Assembly: GCF_024347595.1 (NCBI RefSeq)
Contig: NZ_AP025506.1
Span: forward strand, 930,001-994,000
From: Vibrio pomeroyi
GTDB lineage: Bacteria; Pseudomonadota; Gammaproteobacteria; Enterobacterales; Vibrionaceae
Reading direction: 5' to 3'
DNA: 64,000 bases
In this document: piece after piece, positions 46,702-55,694 of the stretch
Layout of the letters: each line of letters opens with the position of its first letter
Numbering within the stretch: the stretch's first letter is position 1
Program-made: the position numbers and the translations under genes
Notes under the pieces: model-generated
Database searches by the model: none
Seen by the model: only the letters and a program-made list of their open reading frames with translations
Told to the model about the DNA's origin: nothing

Positions 46702-48495
46702 TTACGGTTGCTCAATAACGGGTAATTCAATGCTAAATCGAGCACCGCCTTGTGGGCTGGTTCCTGTCGTGAGTTTGCCGTTAATCCCGCTGATTATCTG
46801 TTGAGAGATTGATAGCCCTAATCCAAGACCGTTTTTCTTAGTCGTATGGAAGGGTTCGAAAAAGTTTCCGCTCGAAGAGGAAGTAAAGCCGGGGCCGTTA
46901 TCATCGACGTGGATCAGTAGCGTGTTGGCTTCATCCGTTTCTTTAACTTCTAACAGGATAGCTAACTGCTTGTCGTCTTGGCCTTCCATCGCCTGAACTG
47001 CGTTGGTTAACAGGTTAATAATGACTTGTTCGAGCTGGATGGCATTAGCGAGCACGCATGCGTCAAAGGTTTCAGGTAGTTCATTAGTCTTAACTCGTTC
47101 ACTCTTGAGTTGTGGCTTCATCAACTCCCGAGATGAATGCAATACAGGGAGGATCTGTAATATGTGCAGCTCTTCCGCGGTCGACTTTTTAGCAAAGGAG
47201 CGAAGCTGGTGACTAATTTTCGCCATGCGGTCGGTAAGGGCTGAAATACGCGATAAGTTGTCATCAACACGATCGGTTTTCTCTTTGGCGAGAAACAATC
47301 GGCCATTGTCAGCATAACTACGAATCGCTGCGAGTGGATTATTCAATTCATGACTAATACTTGCTGACATTTGGCCTAATACCGCCAATTTTGCCGCTTG
47401 GATGAGCTCGTCTTGGGTGTGTCTGAGTACGCGCTCGGTTTCGATGCGTTGCTTGATCTCAACGTGTAGCTCAGAGGTTCTTTCGAGAACTTGAAACTCT
47501 AGTTTCTGGTTAGCCTCTGACTGTAGCCTATCGATCTGAGCGCGTCGGTGTTGACGGTGCAGATTAAGTTGGATGACCAGATAAATAATTGCAAAGACCA
47601 AACTCAGTACCACCATATAGGCGACCAAGTCCCACCAGACCAAGTGGGTGGGAGAGAAGACCCTGACCGTTAATCCAGGATCAGGTAGAAAGCGTGAAGA
47701 GGTGAAAAACTTCTCTTTAACTAACGGGTGCGAGGAGCGAATACTGCTGGTGGCACTTTCTAGGTCGCCAGAGAAATGCAGGCTTTCAATTTGAGTATCG
47801 AGGTATTGTTGATTTTCTCGAATACGAGTTTGCTGTGCAGCATCCAGAGGTTGAAGACTCTTGAATAGCCACTCGGGGTTGCTCGACATGAAAATAATCT
47901 GGTCTTTATCATCAGCGACAAAAAAGCTCTGTTTGCCTTGCCAGCTCGCTTCAATCAAAGACAAATCCATTTTTACCACAATTACACCAATGATTTCAGC
48001 GGCATAGGAAACAGGGTAAGAATAATAGTAACCGCGCTTGCCCGAGGTTGAGCCCAAGGCAAAGTACTGTTTTTCATGCCCTTGAATGGCTTGTTGATAA
48101 TAGGGACGAAACGCAAAATTACGCCCGACAAATGAGTGTTTTAGGTTCCAGTTACTGGCTGCGATAGTGGTGCCGATGCTATCCAATAAATAGGTGTCGG
48201 ATGCCTGAATTACTGTGTTGACGTGCTCTAGATAGCGGTTGGTGAGTTCTATCTGGGCAGAATTGCTTGGTGAGTGTAGGGCATCGATCAGCTCTTTATC
48301 TTTTGAAAGCAGCTCTGGGATGTGGGCGAACTTGTCCAATTGGCTGGCAACGTGGACGGAAAAGCGGTCTAAGTTAGATTGATGATCATTTAACAAACTT
48401 TGATGGCTTGTGTTCCATACCCAGTGGCCGCCAACGATCATCAGCAAGCTGTAGGTGACCAACAACAGGATACGAATTCTCAAAGCTTGAAACAT
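46702..48495 (-). CDS. dctB: C4-dicarboxylate sensor histidine kinase DctB
   Basis: A 597-residue kinase. Transmembrane segments near residues 7-26 and 280-305 (LVAYMVVLSLVFAIIYLVIQL) enclose a periplasmic double-Cache sensing domain of about 250 residues, as in known DctB proteins. A coiled-coil (residues about 315-360) leads to the phosphoacceptor H382 (ISHELNNPLAAIRSYADNG). The ATPase domain shows NLLTNAVQAM, DDNGPGF and GLGLGLSISQQI. It senses external succinate-type acids and phosphorylates DctD. The next gene upstream, tig, is divergent across 640 bases. Confidence 0.94.
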   Translation of the reverse strand: MFQALRIRILLLVTYSLLMIVGGHWVWNTSHQSLLNDHQSNLDRFSVHVASQLDKFAHIPELLSKDKELIDALHSPSNSAQIELTNRYLEHVNTVIQASDTYLLDSIGTTIAASNWNLKHSFVGRNFAFRPYYQQAIQGHEKQYFALGSTSGKRGYYYSYPVSYAAEIIGVIVVKMDLSLIEASWQGKQSFFVADDKDQIIFMSSNPEWLFKSLQPLDAAQQTRIRENQQYLDTQIESLHFSGDLESATSSIRSSHPLVKEKFFTSSRFLPDPGLTVRVFSPTHLVWWDLVAYMVVLSLVFAIIYLVIQLNLHRQHRRAQIDRLQSEANQKLEFQVLERTSELHVEIKQRIETERVLRHTQDELIQAAKLAVLGQMSASISHELNNPLAAIRSYADNGRLFLAKEKTDRVDDNLSRISALTDRMAKISHQLRSFAKKSTAEELHILQILPVLHSSRELMKPQLKSERVKTNELPETFDACVLANAIQLEQVIINLLTNAVQAMEGQDDKQLAILLEVKETDEANTLLIHVDDNGPGFTSSSSGNFFEPFHTTKKNGLGLGLSISQQIISGINGKLTTGTSPQGGARFSIELPVIEQP

Positions 48496-49134
48496 GGTGG
48501 TTCTCCGCTAAATCGGGCTAACAATACAAAGCCTGCTTTCTCTCATTCATCACAGTAATTAGCGGTAGTTTTTACTGAAAATAGAGAGCCAGTAGATAGG
48601 TTTAGGTTAAGGCTTTGTAACGGAGATTGTTGAAAAAGTTATCGACTCTGAGGGGTAAAACAAGAGCAAGATCTCTTTTTAAGGTTTTTAGGAAAAAAAG
48701 CCCTCGATTCCCTTGAAAAAGTCGCTATTGTCCCCATTTCTGTTGTGCTAAGTGATGTTTTGATCGTTTTTGTATCATTTAGTTGGACGAATTTAGAGCA
48801 TTCATCATCAAGCAGAGGTGAACGGCTCGACAGAGATTAAACAGATCGCTAGAATGTCGCGTCTAAAATTTCTGTCCTGAGGCTAATCGGAGATACCTTT
48901 CTTGTTTCTGAAAACAAGCTTTGTTGCGTTTTAATTGACGCGTGAAGAACGAAGATATCGCTGATTAGTCTGGTGTTTGGTTGAATAATCAATTCAGACA
49001 TCAATGCTCGATTTTAAATTAGGTGTTCGGATAGAGCACTACACAAGGATGCAGCCAACAACGTCGGCTTTTGAATTAAAGCTAAGTTACGGCTCATATG
49101 CTCAGATTACTGAGCCAGTTTTGAGGTTTATATA
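48496..49134. other. Divergent region dctB / tig with long tig leader
   Basis: 639 bases. A sigma-32 promoter (48712-48739) implies a leader of about 390 nt before tig. A hairpin CTTGTTT-CTGA-AAACAAG is at 48901-48918, and GGCTCA/TGAGCC pairs at 49091-49116 just ahead of the tig ribosome site. I saw no credible ORF or tRNA. Confidence 0.6.
48712..48739 (+). promoter_or_regulatory. Sigma-32 heat-shock promoter upstream of tig
   Basis: CTTGAAA-N13-CCCCATTT is an exact match to the E. coli sigma-32 consensus, with start expected near 48746. Its distance from tig (about 390 bases) leaves open that it drives an unrecognised short RNA, but tig is the first gene. Confidence 0.75.
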
Positions 49135-50433
49135 ATGCAAGTTACTGTTGAAACGCTAGAAGGCCTAGAGCGCCGTCTTAATATTACTGTTCCTGCTGCT
49201 AACATCGAAGATGCAGTTACAGCTGAACTACGCAACATCGCGAAAAACCGTCGTTTCGATGGTTTCCGTAAAGGCAAAGTGCCAATGAAGATGGTTGCTA
49301 AAATGTACGGCAAAGCAGTACGTCAAGACGTGATGGGCGAAGTAATGCAACGTCACTTCATCGAAGCGATCGTTAAAGAGAAAATCAACCCAGCTGGCGC
49401 ACCAACTTTCGCACCAGTTGAAAACAACGAAGGCGCTGACCTAGTATTCAACGCAACTTTTGAAGTTTACCCAGAAGTTGAGCTGAAAGGTCTAGAAAAC
49501 ATCACTGTTGAGAAACCAGCAGTAGAAGTTAAAGACGCAGACGTTGAAGAGATGATCGAAACTCTACGTAAGCAACAAGCAACTTGGACTGAAGTTGAAG
49601 CTGCAGCTGACGCTGGTTCTCGTGCAACTATCGACTTCGTTGGTTCTATCGACGGTGAAGAGTTCGAAGGCGGTAAAGCTGAGAACTTCCCACTAGAGAT
49701 GGGTGCTGGTCGCATGATCCCTGGCTTCGAAGACGGTATCGTTGGTAAAACAGCAGGTATGGAATTCGAAATCGACGTAAACTTCCCAGAAGATTACCAC
49801 GCTGAAAACCTAAAAGGTAAAGCAGCTAAGTTCTCTATCAAGCTGAACAAAGTTGAAGCTCGTGAACTTCCAGAACTAAACGAAGAATTCGTTTCTAAGT
49901 TCGGCGCTGCTGACGGTGTTGAAGGTCTTAAAGCTGAAGTTCGTAAGAACATGGAGCGTGAGCTTAAGCAAGCTGTTAAGAACCGCATCAAAGAGCAAGC
50001 TATCGACGGTCTAGTTAACGAAAACAACATCGACGTACCTTCTGCTCTTATCGATCAAGAAATCGGTGTGCTACGTCAACAAGCTGCTCAACGTTTCGGT
50101 GGCAACACTGAAGCTGCTGACCAACTTCCACGTGAGCTGTTCGAAGAGCAAGCTAAACGTCGCGTAGTTGTAGGTCTTCTTCTTGGTGAAGTAATCAAGA
50201 CTGAAGAGCTAAAAGCTGACGACGAGAAAGTTAAAGCTATCATCGAAGAGATGGCTACAGCATACGAAGATCCAACAGAAGTTATTGCTTACTACGAGCA
50301 AAACGAGCAAATGATGAACAACATGCGCAACGTTGCTCTAGAAGAGCAAGCTATTGATGCAATCATCGCTAAAGCTCAAGTTTCTGATAAAGAAGTTAGC
50401 TTCAACGAGCTAATGAATCAGCAACCTGCTTAA
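49135..50433 (+). CDS. tig: Trigger factor, ribosome-associated chaperone
   Basis: A 432-residue chaperone and peptidyl-prolyl isomerase, the same length as E. coli trigger factor. The ribosome-binding loop is seen as [16 protein letters not shown] (near residues 37-52, carrying the FRxGK signature). The FKBP-type isomerase domain follows ([20 protein letters not shown] and [15 protein letters not shown], near 150-200). The C-terminal half is helical and cradles nascent chains. GAGG precedes the ATG. Codon use is strongly biased, as expected for a highly expressed gene. It leads the tig-clpP-clpX-lon order conserved in gamma-proteobacteria. Confidence 0.97.
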   Translation: MQVTVETLEGLERRLNITVPAANIEDAVTAELRNIAKNRRFDGFRKGKVPMKMVAKMYGKAVRQDVMGEVMQRHFIEAIVKEKINPAGAPTFAPVENNEGADLVFNATFEVYPEVELKGLENITVEKPAVEVKDADVEEMIETLRKQQATWTEVEAAADAGSRATIDFVGSIDGEEFEGGKAENFPLEMGAGRMIPGFEDGIVGKTAGMEFEIDVNFPEDYHAENLKGKAAKFSIKLNKVEARELPELNEEFVSKFGAADGVEGLKAEVRKNMERELKQAVKNRIKEQAIDGLVNENNIDVPSALIDQEIGVLRQQAAQRFGGNTEAADQLPRELFEEQAKRRVVVGLLLGEVIKTEELKADDEKVKAIIEEMATAYEDPTEVIAYYEQNEQMMNNMRNVALEEQAIDAIIAKAQVSDKEVSFNELMNQQPA

Positions 50434-50485
50434 TATAGTAATATCTGACGTAGAAGGTTGACGTACGGTCAACAATTCTGCTAAC

Positions 50486-50520
50486 AATGGTCCGTATGAT
50501 TTAATCATTCGGGCCATTTA
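50486..50520 (+). terminator. Hairpin between tig and clpP
   Basis: AATGGTCCGTATGAT pairs with ATCATTCGGGCCATT (two imperfect pairs), loop TTA, followed by TATTTT. The clpP ATG is only 20 bases away, so it may act as a partial terminator or leader structure. Confidence 0.55.
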
Positions 50521-50538
50521 TTTTAGGGACATAAGAAT

Positions 50539-51165
50539 ATGAGCTACCAAGAAAAAAATACAATGCCATCGATTATGGACGCACTAGTTCCTATGGTGGT
50601 TGAACAGACTTCCCGTGGTGAACGTTCTTACGATATTTATTCTCGTCTATTAAAAGAACGTATCATTTTCTTAACAGGTCAAGTGGAAGACCACATGGCA
50701 AATCTTGTCGTGGCTCAACTGCTTTTCTTGGAATCAGAAAACCCAGACAAAGATATCTATCTTTACATCAACTCACCTGGCGGTAGCGTAACAGCAGGCA
50801 TGTCTATCTACGACACAATGCAGTTCATCAAGCCAAACGTGAGCACAGTATGTATGGGTCAAGCTTGCTCTATGGGTGCATTCTTACTAGCGGGTGGTAC
50901 TCCAGGTAAGCGTCACGTGCTTCCAAACTCACGTGTAATGATTCACCAGCCACTTGGCGGCTTCCAAGGCCAAGCGTCTGATATTCAAATTCACGCGCAA
51001 GAGATCCTAACGATCAAACAAAAGCTAAACAAACTATTGGCAGAGCACACTGGTCAGCCTCTAGAAGTTGTTGAGCGTGATACTGATCGTGACAATTTCA
51101 TGTCTGCTGATCAAGCAGTAGAATACGGCTTAGTGGATTCAGTTCTTAATCACCGCGGCCAATAA
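50539..51165 (+). CDS. clpP: ATP-dependent Clp protease proteolytic subunit
   Basis: A 208-residue serine protease subunit. The catalytic serine S111 is in [14 protein letters not shown], the histidine in [13 protein letters not shown], and the aspartate near the C-terminus in [18 protein letters not shown]. ClpP forms a fourteen-subunit barrel that degrades substrates unfolded by ClpX or ClpA. The ATG at 50539 ([15 protein letters not shown]) provides the short propeptide removed on maturation. clpX follows after 81 bases. Confidence 0.97.
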
Positions 51166-51246
51166 TTGCAGGGCAATTGTTTAACGCAAAGTGATTCAAA
51201 TTGATATACACTCAAGCATAGAGAGTAAAGGCTAAGAGGTTAGCGA

Positions 51247-52527
51247 ATGACAGATAAAAGCAAAGAGGGTGGTAGCGGTAAACTGCTTTACTGCTCTTTC
51301 TGTGGCAAAAGCCAACACGAAGTTCGCAAGTTAATCGCAGGTCCTTCTGTTTACATTTGTGATGAATGTGTCGATCTATGTAACGACATTATTCGTGAAG
51401 AAATTAAAGATGTTCTTCCTAAGAAAGAATCGGAATCGCTGCCAACGCCGCGTGAGATTCGTGAGCATCTTGACGACTATGTAATCGGTCAAGAATACGC
51501 GAAAAAAGTGCTAGCAGTTGCGGTATACAACCACTACAAGCGTTTACGCAATGGTGATACAACGGCTGAAGGCGTAGAGCTAGGTAAGAGTAACATTCTT
51601 CTTATCGGTCCTACTGGTAGTGGTAAAACGCTACTTGCTGAAACACTGGCTCGTTTCCTAGACGTTCCTTTCACAATGGCAGATGCAACAACACTAACCG
51701 AAGCCGGTTACGTGGGCGAAGATGTTGAAAACATCATCCAGAAGTTGCTTCAGAAATGTGATTACGACGTAGCGAAAGCGGAACGCGGCATTGTTTACAT
51801 CGATGAAATCGACAAGATTTCTCGTAAAGCTGAAAACCCATCAATCACGCGTGACGTGTCTGGTGAAGGTGTACAGCAAGCTCTACTAAAACTTGTTGAA
51901 GGTACAGTTGCTTCAGTTCCACCTCAAGGTGGTCGTAAGCATCCACAGCAAGAGTTCTTGCAAGTGGACACGTCTAAGATCCTATTTATCTGTGGTGGTG
52001 CATTTGCAGGCCTAGATAAAGTGATTGAGCAACGTGTAGAAACAGGTTCAGGTATCGGCTTCGGCGCAGAAGTGCGTTCAAAAGACGAAACCAAAACTAT
52101 CGGTGAATTGTTCACTCAAGTAGAACCTGAAGATCTAGTGAAGTATGGTCTAATTCCAGAATTCATTGGTCGTCTACCTGTTACAACAACACTGACAGAG
52201 CTTGATGAAGAAGCGCTAATCCAAATCCTTTGTGAGCCAAAGAATGCACTGACAAAACAGTACGCTGCATTATTTGAGCTTGAGGATACAGAGCTAGAAT
52301 TCCGTGAAGACGCTTTACGTGCCATTGCTAAGAAAGCAATGAACCGTAAAACGGGCGCTCGTGGTCTACGTTCTATCTTGGAGGGTGTTCTACTAGAAAC
52401 TATGTACGAACTGCCATCTTCAACTGATGTAAGCAAGGTTGTGATTGATGAGTCGGTAATTAATGGTGAGTCAGAACCACTATTAATTTACAGCAACTCA
52501 GATAACCAAGCAGCTGTTGCAGAGTAG
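51247..52527 (+). CDS. clpX: ClpX, AAA+ unfoldase of ClpXP
   Basis: A 426-residue unfoldase. The N-terminal zinc-binding domain has the four cysteines in LYCSFCGKS and [10 protein letters not shown]. The AAA+ module shows Walker A GPTGSGKT, Walker [11 protein letters not shown], and the pore and RKH loops ([20 protein letters not shown]). It recognises tagged or damaged proteins, including SsrA-tagged chains, and threads them into ClpP. The ATG at 51247 follows AAGAGG. A strong terminator separates it from lon. Confidence 0.97.
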   Translation: MTDKSKEGGSGKLLYCSFCGKSQHEVRKLIAGPSVYICDECVDLCNDIIREEIKDVLPKKESESLPTPREIREHLDDYVIGQEYAKKVLAVAVYNHYKRLRNGDTTAEGVELGKSNILLIGPTGSGKTLLAETLARFLDVPFTMADATTLTEAGYVGEDVENIIQKLLQKCDYDVAKAERGIVYIDEIDKISRKAENPSITRDVSGEGVQQALLKLVEGTVASVPPQGGRKHPQQEFLQVDTSKILFICGGAFAGLDKVIEQRVETGSGIGFGAEVRSKDETKTIGELFTQVEPEDLVKYGLIPEFIGRLPVTTTLTELDEEALIQILCEPKNALTKQYAALFELEDTELEFREDALRAIAKKAMNRKTGARGLRSILEGVLLETMYELPSSTDVSKVVIDESVINGESEPLLIYSNSDNQAAVAE

Positions 52528-52555
52528 GTCTTTTTTAGACAAGTCACTCAAATTG

Positions 52556-52589
52556 AAAAAGGAGGTAAGCAATTACCTCCTTTTTTTTA
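52556..52589 (+). terminator. Terminator of clpX
   Basis: Perfect stem AAAAAGGAGGTAA / TTACCTCCTTTTT with loop GCAA and eight T. Confidence 0.92.
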
Positions 52590-52596
52590 TTCTTCC

Positions 52597-52624
52597 ATTG
52601 AATCCAGTCGTTTAAGCCCCATAT
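52597..52624 (+). promoter_or_regulatory. Sigma-32 promoter of lon
   Basis: ATTGAAT-N13-CCCCATAT. The -10 is a full match and the -35 differs at two positions from CTTGAAA. It lies 36 bases before the lon ATG, right after the clpX terminator. Confidence 0.75.
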
Positions 52625-52659
52625 ACTGCTTTATAAGTTAAAGCGGAAGAGAGAAATAT

Positions 52660-55011
52660 ATGAACTTGGAACGTTCCGAGCGTATCGAAATCCCCGTGCT
52701 ACCTCTACGTGATGTAGTGGTTTACCCACACATGGTTATTCCATTGTTTGTTGGTCGTGAAAAATCGATTACTTGCCTTGAATCGGCAATGGAAGCTAAC
52801 AAACAAGTACTACTTGTAGCGCAGAAAGAAGCGGACACTGATGAGCCTTCAATTGACGACCTATTTAAAGTAGGTACTGTCGCTACCATTCTTCAGTTAC
52901 TAAAGCTCCCTGATGGTACTGTTAAAGTGCTTGTCGAAGGTCAGCAGCGTGCAAAAATTCATCAATTCAAAGAAAGTGAGTTTTTCTTAGCGGACGCAGA
53001 ATACGTTGTAACCTCAGAGCTTGACGAAAAAGAACAAGAAGTGGTTGTTCGCAGCGCGATCAATCAATTCGAAGGCTTTATTAAGCTGAACAAAAAGATT
53101 CCACCAGAGGTTCTAACATCTCTGAACGGTATTGATGAGGCAGCTCGCCTTGCTGATACGATTGCTGCACACATGCCACTTAAACTGGTAGACAAGCAGC
53201 ACGTTCTAGAAATCTTAGATGTGACAGAACGTCTGGAATTCTTGATGGGCCAAATGGAGTCAGAAATTGACATCCTGCAAGTTGAAAAACGCATCCGTGG
53301 CCGCGTTAAGAAGCAGATGGAAAAATCTCAGCGTGAGTACTACCTGAATGAGCAAATGAAAGCGATTCAGAAAGAACTTGGCGAGATGGACGACGCACCT
53401 GATGAATTCGAGACTCTGAAGAAGAAGATCGAAGACTCTAAGATGCCTCAAGAAGCTCGTGAAAAAACCGAGCAAGAACTGCAAAAACTGAAAATGATGT
53501 CGCCAATGTCTGCTGAAGCAACAGTAGTACGTAGCTACATTGATTGGATGGTGGGCGTTCCTTGGGCTAAGCGTTCAAAAGTTAAAAAGAATCTAGCGAA
53601 AGCGGAAGAGATTTTAAACGAAGATCACTACGGCTTAGAGCGTGTTAAAGAACGTATTCTTGAATACTTGGCGGTACAAAACCGTATCAATAAGCTAAAA
53701 GGTCCAATCCTTTGTCTTGTTGGTCCTCCTGGTGTAGGTAAAACCTCGCTAGGTCGTTCGATTGCTGCGGCAACGGGTCGTAAATACACACGTATGGCAC
53801 TTGGTGGCGTTCGTGATGAAGCTGAGATTCGTGGTCACCGTCGTACGTACATCGGTTCACTTCCGGGTAAACTGATCCAGAAGATGTCTAAAGTTGGTGT
53901 TAAGAACCCACTGTTCCTATTAGATGAGATCGATAAGATGTCTTCTGATATGCGTGGCGACCCATCTTCAGCGCTTCTAGAAGTACTAGATCCAGAGCAA
54001 AACAACGCATTTAACGATCACTACCTAGAAGTAGATTACGATCTGTCAGATGTTATGTTCGTGGCTACATCGAACTCGATGGACATTCCTGGACCTCTAC
54101 TGGACCGTATGGAAGTGATTCGTCTATCGGGTTACACAGAAGATGAGAAGCTGAACATTGCGAAGAGCCACTTACTGGACAAGCAAGTTCAACGCAACGG
54201 TCTTAAGCCTCATGAAATTGAGATTGAAGACTCTGCAATCATCGGCATTATTCGTTACTACACGCGTGAAGCGGGTGTACGTAGCCTAGAGCGTGAAATC
54301 TCTAAGATCTGTCGTAAAGCAGTGAAGAACATCTTGCTAGACAGCGACCTTAAGTCTGTAACGGTTAACATTGATAACCTAAAAGAGTACTTAGGTGTTC
54401 AACGTCACGATTTCGGTAAAGCGGATGAAAGCAACCGTATTGGTCAAGTAACTGGCTTAGCGTGGACTCAAGTGGGTGGTGATCTACTGACTATCGAGAC
54501 CGAAGCAATGCCGGGCAAAGGTAAGCTAACGCAAACTGGCTCACTTGGCGACGTGATGAAAGAATCGATTCAAGCGGCAATGACTGTGGTTCGTTCGCGT
54601 GCTGAAAAACTGGGTATCAACTCAGATTTCTACGAAAAACGCGACATTCACGTTCACGTACCAGAAGGTGCTACACCGAAAGATGGCCCGAGTGCGGGTA
54701 TCGCAATGTGTACTGCACTTGTCTCTAGCTTAACGGGTAACCCGGTTAAAGCAGAGGTCGGTATGACAGGTGAAATTACTCTTCGTGGTGAAGTTTTACC
54801 TATCGGTGGCTTGAAAGAAAAACTGCTTGCTGCACACCGTGGCGGCATCAAAACTGTACTGATTCCTAAGGACAATGAGCGTGATTTGGAAGAGATTCCA
54901 GACAACGTAATCGCTGACCTGAAGGTGATCCCGGTCCAATGGATTGATGAAGTACTGAAAGTCGCGCTAGAACGAGATCCGTCAGGGGTCGAGTTTGACG
55001 TGAAAAAATAG
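52660..55011 (+). CDS. lon: Lon ATP-dependent protease
   Basis: A 783-residue protease, one residue shorter than E. coli Lon. It has the N-terminal substrate domain (IPVLPLRDVVVYPHMVIPLFVGR), a coiled-coil, the AAA+ domain with Walker A GPPGVGKTSLGRS and LFLLDEIDKM, and the protease domain with catalytic Ser678 (KDGPSAGIAMCTAL) and Lys721 (GGLKEKLLAAHRGG). Lon removes misfolded and short-lived regulatory proteins. The sigma-32 promoter ahead of it explains heat induction. A terminator follows. Confidence 0.97.
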   Translation: MNLERSERIEIPVLPLRDVVVYPHMVIPLFVGREKSITCLESAMEANKQVLLVAQKEADTDEPSIDDLFKVGTVATILQLLKLPDGTVKVLVEGQQRAKIHQFKESEFFLADAEYVVTSELDEKEQEVVVRSAINQFEGFIKLNKKIPPEVLTSLNGIDEAARLADTIAAHMPLKLVDKQHVLEILDVTERLEFLMGQMESEIDILQVEKRIRGRVKKQMEKSQREYYLNEQMKAIQKELGEMDDAPDEFETLKKKIEDSKMPQEAREKTEQELQKLKMMSPMSAEATVVRSYIDWMVGVPWAKRSKVKKNLAKAEEILNEDHYGLERVKERILEYLAVQNRINKLKGPILCLVGPPGVGKTSLGRSIAAATGRKYTRMALGGVRDEAEIRGHRRTYIGSLPGKLIQKMSKVGVKNPLFLLDEIDKMSSDMRGDPSSALLEVLDPEQNNAFNDHYLEVDYDLSDVMFVATSNSMDIPGPLLDRMEVIRLSGYTEDEKLNIAKSHLLDKQVQRNGLKPHEIEIEDSAIIGIIRYYTREAGVRSLEREISKICRKAVKNILLDSDLKSVTVNIDNLKEYLGVQRHDFGKADESNRIGQVTGLAWTQVGGDLLTIETEAMPGKGKLTQTGSLGDVMKESIQAAMTVVRSRAEKLGINSDFYEKRDIHVHVPEGATPKDGPSAGIAMCTALVSSLTGNPVKAEVGMTGEITLRGEVLPIGGLKEKLLAAHRGGIKTVLIPKDNERDLEEIPDNVIADLKVIPVQWIDEVLKVALERDPSGVEFDVKK

Positions 55012-55040
55012 TGATGCATAGCAAAAATAAGTAAAGAATT

Positions 55041-55079
55041 ACGCTGATAGGCTCGAAAAGGCTTGTCAGCGTTTTTTTT
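55041..55079 (+). terminator. Terminator of lon
   Basis: Long stem ACGCTGATAGGCT / GGCTTGTCAGCGT (with G-T pairs), loop CGAAAA, then eight T. Confidence 0.9.
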
Positions 55080-55202
55080 GGACGCTAAGTTATTTGACTA
55101 AAGCGGCAGCCCTTTTGCAATAAGGCTTGCGGCTAAATTAAAACCAAAATGGAACGTACAGTCATCGAGAAGTAGTCACAGATGACACATAGGGGAAAAA
55201 CA

Positions 55203-55475
55203 GTGAATAAAACACAACTAGTAGAATCAATCGCAGAAAACGCAGACATCTCTAAAGCTTCAGCTGGTCGCGCTCTAGACGCTTTCATCGAAGCAGTTGG
55301 CACAACGCTACAATCAGGCGACCAAGTTGCACTTGTTGGCTTTGGTACTTTCAGTGTTCGTACTCGTGCTGCTCGTACAGGTCGTAACCCAAAAACTGGT
55401 GAAGAGATCCAAATCGCAGAAGCTAAAGTACCTGGCTTCAAAGCGGGTAAAGCACTTAAAGACGCATGTAACTAA
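55203..55475 (+). CDS. hupB: DNA-binding protein HU-beta
   Basis: A 90-residue nucleoid protein, the standard HU length. It begins [24 protein letters not shown], contains [20 protein letters not shown] (the DNA-intercalating arm with GRNP) and ends [12 protein letters not shown]. The start is GTG at 55203 with GGGG upstream; the open frame begins seven codons earlier but would give a non-standard N-terminus. HU bends and compacts DNA as a dimer. It follows lon as in other gamma-proteobacteria but has its own region between terminators. Confidence 0.96.
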   Translation: MNKTQLVESIAENADISKASAGRALDAFIEAVGTTLQSGDQVALVGFGTFSVRTRAARTGRNPKTGEEIQIAEAKVPGFKAGKALKDACN

Positions 55476-55525
55476 TTTCTACGGCTGAAACCTCAGTTTT
55501 GCGAGGGGAAGGCTGTAAAATGCGT

Positions 55526-55564
55526 TTACTGTTTGAAAAATGATGTTTCATTCTTAAACAGTAA
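55526..55564 (+). promoter_or_regulatory. Stem-loop downstream of hupB
   Basis: TTACTGTTT pairs with AAACAGTAA across a 21-base loop that holds a nested GAAA/TTTC pair. It has no T run and may stabilise the hupB 3' end ahead of the true terminator. Confidence 0.45.
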
Positions 55565-55595
55565 GTGTGCAAAGCACATTGAACTTATTTAAATT

Positions 55596-55628
55596 ATGCG
55601 CATCCTACTGATGCGCATTTCTTTTTCT
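55596..55628 (+). terminator. Terminator of hupB
   Basis: ATGCGCATC-CTACT-GATGCGCAT followed by TTCTTTTTC. Confidence 0.85.
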
Positions 55629-55694
55629 GATAATATCGCGTGAATAGATTTTTATTTTGAAGCCAATGCTTCATATCCGGAGAGCACTTAAATT

